From contig CAYTHL010000010.1 in the NCBI GenBank assembly GCA_964437615.1, positions 1 to 34,071 of the forward strand: a DNA stretch of 34,071 nucleotides, given 5' to 3'. Positions 13,140 to 20,806 of this stretch are shown here, piece after piece. A program made the translations under genes and the position numbers. This stretch comes from RGIG4790 sp964437615. GTDB taxonomy: Bacteria; Bacillota; Clostridia; Christensenellales; UBA1242. The notes beneath the pieces are model-generated. The model did not search any database, was not told the DNA's origin, and worked only from the letters and a program-made list of their open reading frames with translations. Numbering within the stretch: the stretch's first letter is position 1; every line of letters starts with the position of its first letter.

Positions 13140-14324
13140 TTACAATTCCACCTTGTTTTTATAAATTCTTACCGCTGATATGCTGCGGAGTTTCTTTACG
13201 ACTTTTTGGAGTTTTGCAACAGTATAGTCTACGTCTTCCTTGGTGTTGTTTAGCCCAAATGTAAAACGGATTGTAGATTTAGCAGCTTCTTCTTTGCCCA
13301 TAGCAAGCAGCACATGGCTTGGCTGCAAGTTGCCAGCGGCACACGCCGAACCAGTAGACACGCTAATTCCTTCGCGGTCTAAAAGCATTAAGATAGACTC
13401 GCCCTCTGCACCCTCAAAATATATGCTTGCGTTGCCAGCTAGCCTTTGAGAAGGATGCCCGTTTAACGCCACGTTATGTATCTTTTCGCTTACGCTCTTT
13501 AAAAAGTATCTTCTTACAGATTTTAGGTACTTATTGTTTTCTTCAATATTCTCGGTGGCACGCTCTATAGCCTTGCCCATGCCGACAAATGCGGGAACAT
13601 TTACAGTGCCGGCTCTCATGCCACGCTCTTGACCGCCGCCATCTAGATATTTTTCTATTTTAACACCTTTTTTAACATATAGCGCGCCGGTGCCTTTTGG
13701 CCCGTAAAACTTGTGACCAGATAGAGTTAGCGCATCTATCTTCATATCCTTTACATTAATATCAACATTGCCGATAGCCTGCACGGCGTCGGTGTGAAAT
13801 ATTACATTGTTGGCGTGCGCAAGTTCTGCAATTGCTCTAATTGGCTGAAGCGAACCAACTTCGTTGTTGGCAACCATAATGCTAATTAAAATGGTGTCTG
13901 GCCCCATAGCCTTGATAATCTCGGCATACTTAACTACGCCGTACTCATCTACTGGCACATAAGTTACTCTAAAACCCTCTGCCTCTAGCGCCTTGCAGCT
14001 TTCTAGCACAGACGGATGCTCTATTGCCGATGTAATAATATGATTGCCTTTTTTGCGGTTTGCTCTAGCTAGACCCTTAATTGCCCAGTTGTTGGCCTCT
14101 GTTCCGCCGCTTGTAAAATATATTTCGTTAGCGTTGGCACCAATAGCCTTTGCAACCTTTTCGCGCGATTGTTCTAGCGCGTAGTCGGCCTCTCTGCCAA
14201 GATTATAGATGCTAGAATTATTGCCATAAAGCTTGCCGTAGGCGTCTATCATATCTCTGTAAACTTCGCTGCTTATTGGCGTTGTGGCAGCGTTATCTAG
14301 ATAGACTGATTTTTTCTTTTCCAT
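13140..14324 (-). CDS. nifS: Cysteine desulfurase, NifS/IscS family
   Basis: A PLP enzyme converting cysteine to alanine and enzyme-bound persulfide, the sulfur source for Fe-S clusters and thiolated tRNA. The 394-residue protein begins MEKKKSVYLDNAATTP. The PLP lysine is K205 in SGHKFYGPKG and the catalytic cysteine is C328 in the loop SVSTGSACAAG. The frame is open for 24 codons upstream, but GGGGGAAC just before this ATG and the conserved YLDNAATT start decide it. A strong promoter (14353-14381) lies 29 bases upstream. The NifU-like scaffold follows after one base. Confidence 0.96.
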   Translation of the reverse strand: MEKKKSVYLDNAATTPISSEVYRDMIDAYGKLYGNNSSIYNLGREADYALEQSREKVAKAIGANANEIYFTSGGTEANNWAIKGLARANRKKGNHIITSAIEHPSVLESCKALEAEGFRVTYVPVDEYGVVKYAEIIKAMGPDTILISIMVANNEVGSLQPIRAIAELAHANNVIFHTDAVQAIGNVDINVKDMKIDALTLSGHKFYGPKGTGALYVKKGVKIEKYLDGGGQERGMRAGTVNVPAFVGMGKAIERATENIEENNKYLKSVRRYFLKSVSEKIHNVALNGHPSQRLAGNASIYFEGAEGESILMLLDREGISVSTGSACAAGNLQPSHVLLAMGKEEAAKSTIRFTFGLNNTKEDVDYTVAKLQKVVKKLRSISAVRIYKNKVEL

Positions 14325-14352
14325 TATGTTCCCCCTTATGTATACTACGCAT

Positions 14353-14381
14353 ATTTTAGCATTAATTGTATTGTTTGTCAA
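14353..14381 (-). promoter_or_regulatory. Sigma-A-type promoter of nifS-nifU
   Basis: On the minus strand a perfect TTGACA (plus 14376-14381), 17 bases, then TAAAAT (plus 14353-14358). The ATG is about 29 bases downstream of the -10. No IscR-like site is recognised. Confidence 0.8.
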
Positions 14382-14466
14382 TATAGTTTTAGACAAAATT
14401 TAACAATTTTTGCAGTTTTTTATCAAAATTTTAGGTGTAAAGGGTATTTTATTCGGTTTTTTGTGC

Positions 14467-14529
14467 ATTTTTTGCTTTAATATATAATCAAAAAACAAAA
14501 AAGACAACCCGTTTTTTAAAGCAAAAAAT
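14467..14529. repeat. 13-bp perfect inverted repeat between trxA and nifS
   Basis: ATTTTTTGCTTTA (14467-14479) and TAAAGCAAAAAAT (14517-14529) are exact inverted copies 37 bases apart. They lie in the 252-base gap between trxA and the nifS promoter. A weak hairpin in the trxA trailer is possible, but the arms are far apart and no clean U-tract follows. Function unknown. Confidence 0.4.
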
Positions 14530-14576
14530 TTGCTACCAAAACAGATTGACTTAGTTTATAGTATTTATTATGCATA

Positions 14577-14888
14577 TTATTGCAAGTTGTCTAAAAACTT
14601 TTGAAACTCGGCAGGCGAATTATAGCCGATAAGTCTGCCAACTTCGGCGCCGTTTTTGTAGGCAATAAAAGTTGGGACAACTTGAACGCCATTAGTTATT
14701 GCAAGTTCTTGCTCGTCGTCTATGTTAATTTGATAAAAGTTAATTTGCCTATTATCTTGCGAAATTTGTTCCAAAACTGGGTGCATCATTTTGCATGGCC
14801 CGCACCATGAAGCAAAAAAGTCTACAATAGTTATATCTTTGCCAGCTATAATTGCGCTAAACTGCTCTCCATTTAATTGGTTTACCAT
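14577..14888 (-). CDS. trxA: Thioredoxin
   Basis: A small (103-residue) cytosolic disulfide reductase. The active site WCGPC is at residues 28-32 (FFASWCGPCKMMHPVLE), and the cis-proline loop VVPTF and the following GAEVGRLIGY segment are both present, so it should be active. AGGGGGA precedes the ATG. It starts 28 bases after hslU with no terminator between, so it probably belongs to the hslV-hslU transcript. That pairing differs from the Bacillus order, where codY follows hslU. Which thioredoxin reductase serves it is not visible here. Confidence 0.93.
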   Translation of the reverse strand: MVNQLNGEQFSAIIAGKDITIVDFFASWCGPCKMMHPVLEQISQDNRQINFYQINIDDEQELAITNGVQVVPTFIAYKNGAEVGRLIGYNSPAEFQKFLDNLQ

Positions 14889-14916
14889 ACATTCCCCCTA
14901 TTTTAGCAAAACTGCA

Positions 14917-16224
14917 TTAAAGAATATACTTCTTTAAGTCGTGGTCTTTGATAATTTTGTCCAAATGCTCTAAGACATATACTTTATCTACATTTACAAC
15001 AATTTCTGGGTGGTCGCCAGTAGCGTTAAAACTAATGTCTTCTAGCAGCTGCTCCATTAAACTGTGCAGACGCCTTGCCCCTATGTTTTCGTCGGTTTCA
15101 TTTTGCATAACGGCAATGGTTGCAATTTGGTTTATTGCGTCTTTGGTAAATTTTAGCTTAATGTTATCTACGCCAAGCAGCGCCGAATACTGTACAAGTA
15201 GGCTATTTTCTGTGTTAGACAAAATATTGACAAAATCGTCTTGTGTTAGGCTATCTAACTCTACGGTAATTGGAAAACGGCCTTGAAGCTCTGGGATTAA
15301 GTCCTCAATTTTACTTACATGAAAGGCGCCGGCTGCAATAAATAAAATATAATCTGTTTTTATTGGTCCGTACTTGGTGCTTACTGTAGAACCCTCGACG
15401 ATTGGCAAAATATCCCGCTGCACACCTTCTCTAGAAACGTCGGGGCCGCCCCTGCCCGAAGACTCGCCGACAATTTTGTCTATTTCGTCAATAAAAATTA
15501 TACCGTCTTGCTCGGCGCGGCGCAATGCCTCGGTATTTACGCTATCCATGTCGATAAGTTTGTCGCTTTCTTCATTAACAAATATTCTAATTGCATCAAC
15601 TACACTAAGTTTTTTGCGTTTGCGGCGCTTTGGCATCATGCCGCCCATTATTTCTCCGATATTTATTTCCATACCGGGTGCCATTTGCATTGGCTGTATA
15701 CTTTCGGTTATCTCTATTTCGACAACTTGGTCGTCGTACTTGCCGGCGATGGCGTCTTTAATTATCTGTTCTTTGCATGTGGCTTCTTCTAGGCCGGGGT
15801 ACCTATCCTTAAAGATAGGATACAGCACATTTGCAAGCCGCGCGTAGGCGTTAGCCTCGGCCTTTGGCTGAACTTGAGCAAATCTTTCGGCCTTAACAAG
15901 GCGAATGCTGGCTTCTACAAGGTCGCGAATCATGCTTTCTACATCGCGGCCAACATAGCCAACCTCGGTAAATTTGGTAGCTTCTACTTTTATAAACGGA
16001 GCTTTTACAAGCTTAGCCAAACGACGGGCAATTTCAGTTTTACCAACGCCCGTTGGCCCTTTCATTATAATGTTTTTTGGGTAAATTTCTTCTCTTAGCT
16101 CGCTAGAAAGTTTGCTGCGGCGATAGCGATTACGCAAGGCTATTGCCACCGCCCTTTTTGCTGCTTGCTGACCTATGATATTGCGGTCTAATTCGGTTAC
16201 GATATTTTTTGGAGTTAATTCCAT
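14917..16224 (-). CDS. hslU: ATP-dependent protease ATPase subunit HslU (ClpY)
   Basis: The AAA+ unfoldase of the HslUV (ClpYQ) protease. Its 435 residues hold Walker A GPTGVGKT (56-63), the pore-loop segment EATKFTEVGYVGRDVESMIRD split by the GYVG pore motif, an inserted I-domain (about 110-240), Walker B IIFIDEIDK, and the C-terminal family sequence RRLHSLMEQLLEDISF. The extreme C-terminus (DLKKYIL) should dock into HslV. The start overlaps the end of hslV by design: one base separates them, and the Shine-Dalgarno GAGGAGGTG lies inside the hslV tail. Confidence 0.97.
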   Translation of the reverse strand: MELTPKNIVTELDRNIIGQQAAKRAVAIALRNRYRRSKLSSELREEIYPKNIIMKGPTGVGKTEIARRLAKLVKAPFIKVEATKFTEVGYVGRDVESMIRDLVEASIRLVKAERFAQVQPKAEANAYARLANVLYPIFKDRYPGLEEATCKEQIIKDAIAGKYDDQVVEIEITESIQPMQMAPGMEINIGEIMGGMMPKRRKRKKLSVVDAIRIFVNEESDKLIDMDSVNTEALRRAEQDGIIFIDEIDKIVGESSGRGGPDVSREGVQRDILPIVEGSTVSTKYGPIKTDYILFIAAGAFHVSKIEDLIPELQGRFPITVELDSLTQDDFVNILSNTENSLLVQYSALLGVDNIKLKFTKDAINQIATIAVMQNETDENIGARRLHSLMEQLLEDISFNATGDHPEIVVNVDKVYVLEHLDKIIKDHDLKKYIL

Positions 16225-16225
16225 A

Positions 16226-16762
16226 CTACACCTCCTCGATAGTTAAGTTGCCGTTGGTAAATATGCAGATTTCGCCAGCAATTTTCATGGCTTTTTCGGC
16301 AATTTCTCTTGCAGACAAATCTGTGTTATGTTTTAGCGCTTTGGCGGCTGCTAAAGCGTAATTTCCGCCGCTGCCGATAGCGCAAATACCGTCTTCGGGT
16401 TCTAGTACGTCGCCAAGCCCGCTGATTATTAGCATATGCTCTTTGTCTGCCACTATCATCATGGCCTCTAACTGCCTTAAAGCATTATCTCTGCGCCATA
16501 GTTGGGCAAGTTCTACGGCTGCGCGCATCAAGTTACCCGAATGTTTTTGAAGCATGCTCTCAAACTTTTCGCACAAAGTAAAGGCGTCTGCCGTGCCGCC
16601 AGCAAACCCAGAAACTACGCTGCCGTTGTAAAGCCTGCGTACTTTTTTGGCTGTTCCTTTAAACACAACGCTTTCACCCATGGTCACTTGACCGTCGCCC
16701 GCTATGACAATTTTGTCATCTTTTTGAATACCAATAATGGTTGTTCCTTGTAATTGTTTCAT
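16226..16762 (-). CDS. hslV: ATP-dependent protease proteolytic subunit HslV (ClpQ)
   Basis: A threonine-type peptidase that forms a double ring and degrades proteins fed by HslU. At 178 residues it has the usual length. MKQLQG is the short propeptide, and T7 (in GTTIIGI) becomes the N-terminal catalytic Thr after cleavage, unlike Bacillus subtilis ClpQ, which uses Ser. DGQVTMG, the FAGGTADAFTL loop and AIGSGGNYALAAAKAL are conserved. AGGGAG precedes the ATG. Its own promoter (16804-16832) and a palindrome in the leader (16779-16791) lie upstream. hslU, then trxA, follow. Confidence 0.97.
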   Translation of the reverse strand: MKQLQGTTIIGIQKDDKIVIAGDGQVTMGESVVFKGTAKKVRRLYNGSVVSGFAGGTADAFTLCEKFESMLQKHSGNLMRAAVELAQLWRRDNALRQLEAMMIVADKEHMLIISGLGDVLEPEDGICAIGSGGNYALAAAKALKHNTDLSAREIAEKAMKIAGEICIFTNGNLTIEEV

Positions 16763-16778
16763 AATTCTCCCTACTAAG

Positions 16779-16791
16779 CCACAAATTGTGG
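16779..16791. promoter_or_regulatory. 13-bp palindrome in the hslV leader
   Basis: CCACAAATTGTGG (six-base arms around a central A) lies between the hslV -10 element and the Shine-Dalgarno, where a repressor would block transcription. It does not match CIRCE or the CtsR heptad repeat. Confidence 0.35.
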
Positions 16792-16803
16792 TAAATTTAT
16801 TAG

Positions 16804-16832
16804 ATTATATCACGCTTAATTTAATTTGTAAA
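16804..16832 (-). promoter_or_regulatory. Sigma-A-type promoter of hslV-hslU-trxA
   Basis: On the minus strand TTTACA (plus 16827-16832), 17 bases, then a perfect TATAAT (plus 16804-16809). It makes the hslV operon independent of trmFO, which lies upstream of it in Bacillus operons but downstream of this site's reading direction here. Confidence 0.75.
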
Positions 16833-16917
16833 TAATTGATTGCAAAAATTTTGTGTATTTTGGCACAAAAAGCTAATTTGAGGCTGCCTTTTGGCCAAAA
16901 ATTAAGATTTTGCTAAA

Positions 16918-18228
16918 CTAAACAATTTTATTTTGGGCAATTATTTGTTTAAGAGATTGCAGCGAACGGTTGCTATAAGCAAGTTTGCGCTCTTTTTTGT
17001 CTTTAATAATGGTGTCGAGTTCTGGCAGAAGACCAAAGTTGGCGTTCATTGGCTGAAAATTGTCGATACTTGCAGAAGAAATGTAATTTGTTAGCGCGCC
17101 GACAATTGTATATTTGCCAAAATCTATTTTTGGCTTGTCGGTAAGCCGATTGTACATGCCTATTGCGGCAATAAGCCCGCTTGCAATGCTTTCTACATAG
17201 CCCTCTACCCCGCTTAGTTGCCCAGCTATGCTAATGTTTTTATTATTTTTTAGGCAAAAGGTGCTGTCTAAATATTTGGGCGCGCAAATGTATGTGTTGC
17301 GGTGCATGACGCCATATTTTATAAACTCGGCATTTTTTAACGCCGGAATAAGTCTGAACACGCGCTTTTGCTCGCCCCAAGTGAGGTTAGTTTGAAAACC
17401 AACCATATTGTAAGAATTGCTGTTTAGGCTCTCTTTGCGCAGCTGCACAACGGCAAAAGGTCTGCGGCCGTCATCGTCTATTAGCCCCACCCCTTTAAGA
17501 GGCCCAAATCTAAGGCTATCTCTGCCCCTACTTGCCATAATTTCAACCGGCATGCAACCCTCAAAGACATTTTCATTTTCAAACTCTTTTAGCTGAACTT
17601 TTTGGGCACCAACAAGCTCGTCAACAAAGGTATAATACTCGTCTTTATTAAGCGGACAGTTTAGGTAGTCGGTGTTTGCAGCGTTGTATCTGCCTGCCGA
17701 AAAAATGCGGCTGTAATCAAGCGTATTACCGTCGACAATAGGCGCGCTGGCGTCGTAAAAATATAACTTGCTGTTTTGCCCAAGCAGATTAGAAAGTTCG
17801 GCCGCCAAGCTGTCGCTAGTAAGCGGGCCAGTGGCAATAATTGTTGGGCTATTGTCAAGTTTAGTAACTTCGCCATAGACAATTTCTATATTTTTGTTGC
17901 TAGAAATTATTTGGCTGACCTTTTGGCTAAAAATATCTCTGTCTACGGCTAGCGCTGAGCCAGCAGGCACTCTGCAAAGATTTGCAACTTTTAGCAAAAG
18001 ACAATCTAGCATTTCTAGTTCGGCTTTAAGTAGGCCGCTTGCTGTGGTTAATTCGGTGCTTTTTAGCGAGTTGCTGCACACTATTTCTGCCAAATTTTTG
18101 CTAGAATGCGCTGGCGAAAATTTGAGCGGTTTTTGCTCAAATAATCTTACCTTTACACCGCGTTTGGCTAGCTGATAGGCCGCTTCACAGCCGGCTAGTC
18201 CGCCGCCTATAATGTTTACTTTTAGCAT
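16918..18228 (-). CDS. trmFO: tRNA (uracil-54-C5)-methyltransferase, folate-dependent (TrmFO)
   Basis: TrmFO makes ribothymidine at tRNA position 54 using methylenetetrahydrofolate and FAD. The 436-residue protein starts with the FAD dinucleotide fold IIGGGLAGCEAAYQLAKRG. The two functional cysteines are present: C51 in IVCSNSLKS and C225 in FEGCMPVE. GPLKGVGL, VGFQTNLTWGEQKRVFR and the late SGVEGYVESIASGL motif are typical. AAAGG lies about ten bases before the ATG. It follows topA after 78 bases, the order conserved in Bacillota (dprA-topA-trmFO). Confidence 0.97.
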   Translation of the reverse strand: MLKVNIIGGGLAGCEAAYQLAKRGVKVRLFEQKPLKFSPAHSSKNLAEIVCSNSLKSTELTTASGLLKAELEMLDCLLLKVANLCRVPAGSALAVDRDIFSQKVSQIISSNKNIEIVYGEVTKLDNSPTIIATGPLTSDSLAAELSNLLGQNSKLYFYDASAPIVDGNTLDYSRIFSAGRYNAANTDYLNCPLNKDEYYTFVDELVGAQKVQLKEFENENVFEGCMPVEIMASRGRDSLRFGPLKGVGLIDDDGRRPFAVVQLRKESLNSNSYNMVGFQTNLTWGEQKRVFRLIPALKNAEFIKYGVMHRNTYICAPKYLDSTFCLKNNKNISIAGQLSGVEGYVESIASGLIAAIGMYNRLTDKPKIDFGKYTIVGALTNYISSASIDNFQPMNANFGLLPELDTIIKDKKERKLAYSNRSLQSLKQIIAQNKIV

Positions 18229-18306
18229 ATCTTGTTACCTTTTGTTAATTTTTGTCTTTATTTTTGCTTAGTGCTTGCAGCTTGACTTTGATGCATTTTG
18301 TGCCGT

Positions 18307-20421
18307 TTACTCTGTCTGTTCTTCTTTTTCGGCTGGAGCAATGGCCTCTTTTCTATTGTATTTGCATTTTGGATTAGGACAAGTTATAAACTTGTTTTTG
18401 CTATATAGTTTTACAATTAGCGGCGTTCCGCAGTTTGGGCAATCTTCGTTTGCCGGAATATCCCAACTAATATAGTCGCAGTTTGGATACCCCTCACACC
18501 CATAAAAATATTTACCCTTTTTGCTCTTTAAGCGGCGGACATTTTTGCCGCATTTTGGGCATTTTGCAACAACTGGATTCTCGCTTTCTAGTGGGCGGGT
18601 GTTTTTGCATTTTGGATAGTTTGGACATGCCAAAAACTTGCCAAACTTGCCACTGCGAATAACCATTTTGCTGCCACACTTTTCGCAAATTTCGTCGCTT
18701 TCTTGGTCTGGCAAACGGGCTTTATCTCCGCTATACATGGCAGCCTTTATATCCTTTTCAAACGGGGTGTAAAATTCGGACACAACTTTTTGCCACTCTT
18801 TGCCTTGATACTCTATATCGTCTAAGGTGTCTTCCATGCTGGCAGTAAAACCAATGTCCATGATGTTTTTAAAGTGCTTTACTAGGTAGTCTACCGCCGC
18901 CCTGCCTAACTCGGTGGATTTTATTGCCTTGCCCTTGTCCTTTTCTATATACTTGCGGGTATACAGCACTTGCACCGTTTGGTTGGTGGTTGCAGGTCTG
19001 CCTATTCCCTTGTCTTCCATGGCTTTTACTAAGCTTTGCTCGGTAAACCGTGCTGGCGGCTTGGTAAACTTTTGCTCTGGCTTAAGTTCCTTTTGCTCAA
19101 ACTCGTCGCCATTAGATATGTCTGGTAGTTTGGCAGAAACTTCGTCATCTTCTTCGACAAACTGGTTGTTGTATAGTATTGTATAGCCATCAAAAATTGG
19201 GGTGCGGCCAGTAGTTTTAAACTTGTAGCCGGCGCAGTCTATATCTACGCTTAGGCTGTTATAGGTTGCATCTGCCATTTGACTTGCCAAAAAGCGATCG
19301 TATATAAGTTTGTATAGTTTGTACTCATTTTTGCCCAAAAGCGGCTTCATTTTTTCTGGCGTGTTGTCTAGATTAATTGGCCTGATTGCCTCGTGCGCGT
19401 CTTGGGCGTCCTTTTTATTTTTGTAAACGCGTTGCTTTTCTGGCAGATATTTTTGACCGTATTTGTTTAAAATGTAATCCTTTGCCATAGCCTGTGCTTC
19501 GGGACTAACACGCGTAGAGTCGGTACGGATATAAGTAACAAGTGCAAGTTTGCCGCCAGTAGATAGGTCTGCGCCCTCGTATAGTGCTTGGGCGGTAGAC
19601 GTGGTTACTTTTAGGCTCATGCCTAGCTTGTTGCCCGCCTCTTGCTGCATGGTGCTGGTTATAAATGGCGCGCTTGGGTGCGAACTTGTTATAGATTTTT
19701 TTACATTTGTAGCCTTAAATGTACCGTTAGAAACCTCGGATACAATTTTGTCCATGGCTTCTTTGGTTTTTATTTTTTTGTCTTTGCCGTCGGTTAAAAT
19801 GGCTTTAATTATGTCTGGGCTGCCGGCTTTAATTAAGCTTGCAGACAGCGCCCAATATTCTTCGGGCTTAAAGTTTTCTATTTCTCTATCGCGGTCGACA
19901 ACTAGCCTAAGGGTTACGCTTTGTACTCTTCCGGCGCTCATGTTAGACTGAATTTTGCGGCAAAGAATTGGACTTAGCTTATAGCCCACTAGCCTATCTA
20001 ACACTCGGCGGGCTTGCTGGGCGTCAACCAACTTTTGGTCTATTGGTTTTGGATGCTTGGCGGCCTCTTGCACCGTCTTTTTTTCTATCTGGTTGTAAGT
20101 TATACGGCAGTTGCTGTTTTTGTCTATGCCAAGAACTTCGCACAAGTGCCACGCAATAGCCTCGCCTTCGCGGTCGGGGTCGGTTGCTATTAGTACGTTA
20201 TCCGCCTTTTTATACTCTTTTATAATGTTGTCGACGACCTTCTTTTTGTCGGGCGAAACAACATATTCTGGGGTAAAATTGTGGAGAACGTCCACACCTA
20301 GCCCTTTTGTAGGTAAGTCCCGAACATGACCAAAAGTGGCAACTACTTTGTAGTCGTCGCCCAAATACTTTTGCACGCTTGGTTGCTTACCAATACCTTC
20401 TATCAAAACGAGTGTCTTCAT
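18307..20421 (-). CDS. topA: DNA topoisomerase I (type IA)
   Basis: Relaxes negative supercoils. The 704-residue protein has an N-terminal Toprim domain with acidic pair D81/D83 in TDPDREGEAIAW, the gate domains with active-site Y297 in VTYIRTDSTRVSPEA, and three C-terminal four-cysteine zinc modules (from about residue 577): CEKCG...CPNYPKC, CPKCG...CEGYPNC and CPNCG...CPNPKC. The first motif is odd: it reads VLIEGIGKQPSVQKYL where most enzymes have VIVESPAKAKTI. The catalytic Glu (E8) and Lys (K12) are kept. TGGAGG precedes the ATG. A long leader with an inverted repeat lies upstream. Confidence 0.97.
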   Translation of the reverse strand: MKTLVLIEGIGKQPSVQKYLGDDYKVVATFGHVRDLPTKGLGVDVLHNFTPEYVVSPDKKKVVDNIIKEYKKADNVLIATDPDREGEAIAWHLCEVLGIDKNSNCRITYNQIEKKTVQEAAKHPKPIDQKLVDAQQARRVLDRLVGYKLSPILCRKIQSNMSAGRVQSVTLRLVVDRDREIENFKPEEYWALSASLIKAGSPDIIKAILTDGKDKKIKTKEAMDKIVSEVSNGTFKATNVKKSITSSHPSAPFITSTMQQEAGNKLGMSLKVTTSTAQALYEGADLSTGGKLALVTYIRTDSTRVSPEAQAMAKDYILNKYGQKYLPEKQRVYKNKKDAQDAHEAIRPINLDNTPEKMKPLLGKNEYKLYKLIYDRFLASQMADATYNSLSVDIDCAGYKFKTTGRTPIFDGYTILYNNQFVEEDDEVSAKLPDISNGDEFEQKELKPEQKFTKPPARFTEQSLVKAMEDKGIGRPATTNQTVQVLYTRKYIEKDKGKAIKSTELGRAAVDYLVKHFKNIMDIGFTASMEDTLDDIEYQGKEWQKVVSEFYTPFEKDIKAAMYSGDKARLPDQESDEICEKCGSKMVIRSGKFGKFLACPNYPKCKNTRPLESENPVVAKCPKCGKNVRRLKSKKGKYFYGCEGYPNCDYISWDIPANEDCPNCGTPLIVKLYSKNKFITCPNPKCKYNRKEAIAPAEKEEQTE

Positions 20422-20453
20422 AAAACCTCCATTTTTAGTTTGCTATTTACTGC

Positions 20454-20497
20454 AAGTTTTGCTTGCCGCTTTATATAATTAAGGATAAGCAAAACTT
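20454..20497 (-). promoter_or_regulatory. Inverted repeat in the topA leader
   Basis: AAGTTTTGCTT (20454-20464) and AAGCAAAACTT (20487-20497) are an exact 11-bp inverted repeat with a 22-base AT-rich spacer (contains TATATAATT). In the topA transcript it forms a hairpin ending about 30 bases before the start codon. As DNA it could extrude under supercoiling, a plausible but unproven control for a topoisomerase gene. The rest of the 385-base gap holds the promoter and the dprA terminator-like repeat; no gene is seen. Confidence 0.4.
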
Positions 20498-20549
20498 ATG
20501 TGCGGCTAGCCTAGCTAAGTTGGCGACTAATCACACATTACACCTAGTT

Positions 20550-20579
20550 AGATTAGCACACCCAAAAAGCAAATGTCAA
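20550..20579 (-). promoter_or_regulatory. Probable topA promoter
   Basis: A perfect TTGACA on the minus strand (plus 20574-20579) with a weak -10, TAATCT (plus 20550-20555), 18 bases away. The leader would be about 120 bases. Confidence 0.45.
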
Positions 20580-20612
20580 ACAACTTTTTTGCTTTTTTAT
20601 GATATACTTTTA

Positions 20613-20642
20613 TTTACCTATTTTTTATAAAAAAATGGTAAA
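20613..20642 (-). terminator. AT-rich hairpin after dprA, possible terminator
   Basis: TTTACC (20613-20618) and GGTAAA (20637-20642) enclose complementary T and A runs. The 15-base arms match at 13 positions. The 3' arm on the minus strand is U-containing, but the stem is almost pure A/T, so it would be a weak terminator. Confidence 0.35.
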
Positions 20643-20806
20643 ATTTTTTTAATTAATTTTTTGCGTCAAATGCTTTTTATGTAAAATTTTGCGCAACTTA
20701 ATTATTTGCTTGCTTAACAACAAAAAATACAATTTTGCTGCCAAATTGGGCAAAATTGCATAGTTTTTTATTATTTTTAAAGTCATTTTTGCGTTTTTTA
20801 AATTTG

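Noticed and set aside
14325..14396. 24-codon N-terminal extension of NifS
   Set aside because: It spans the promoter, and GGGGGAA lies directly before the internal ATG that matches the family start.
15374..15847. 157-residue plus-strand open frame inside hslU
   Set aside because: Antisense shadow, rich in Ser/Ile/Leu, with no supporting signal.
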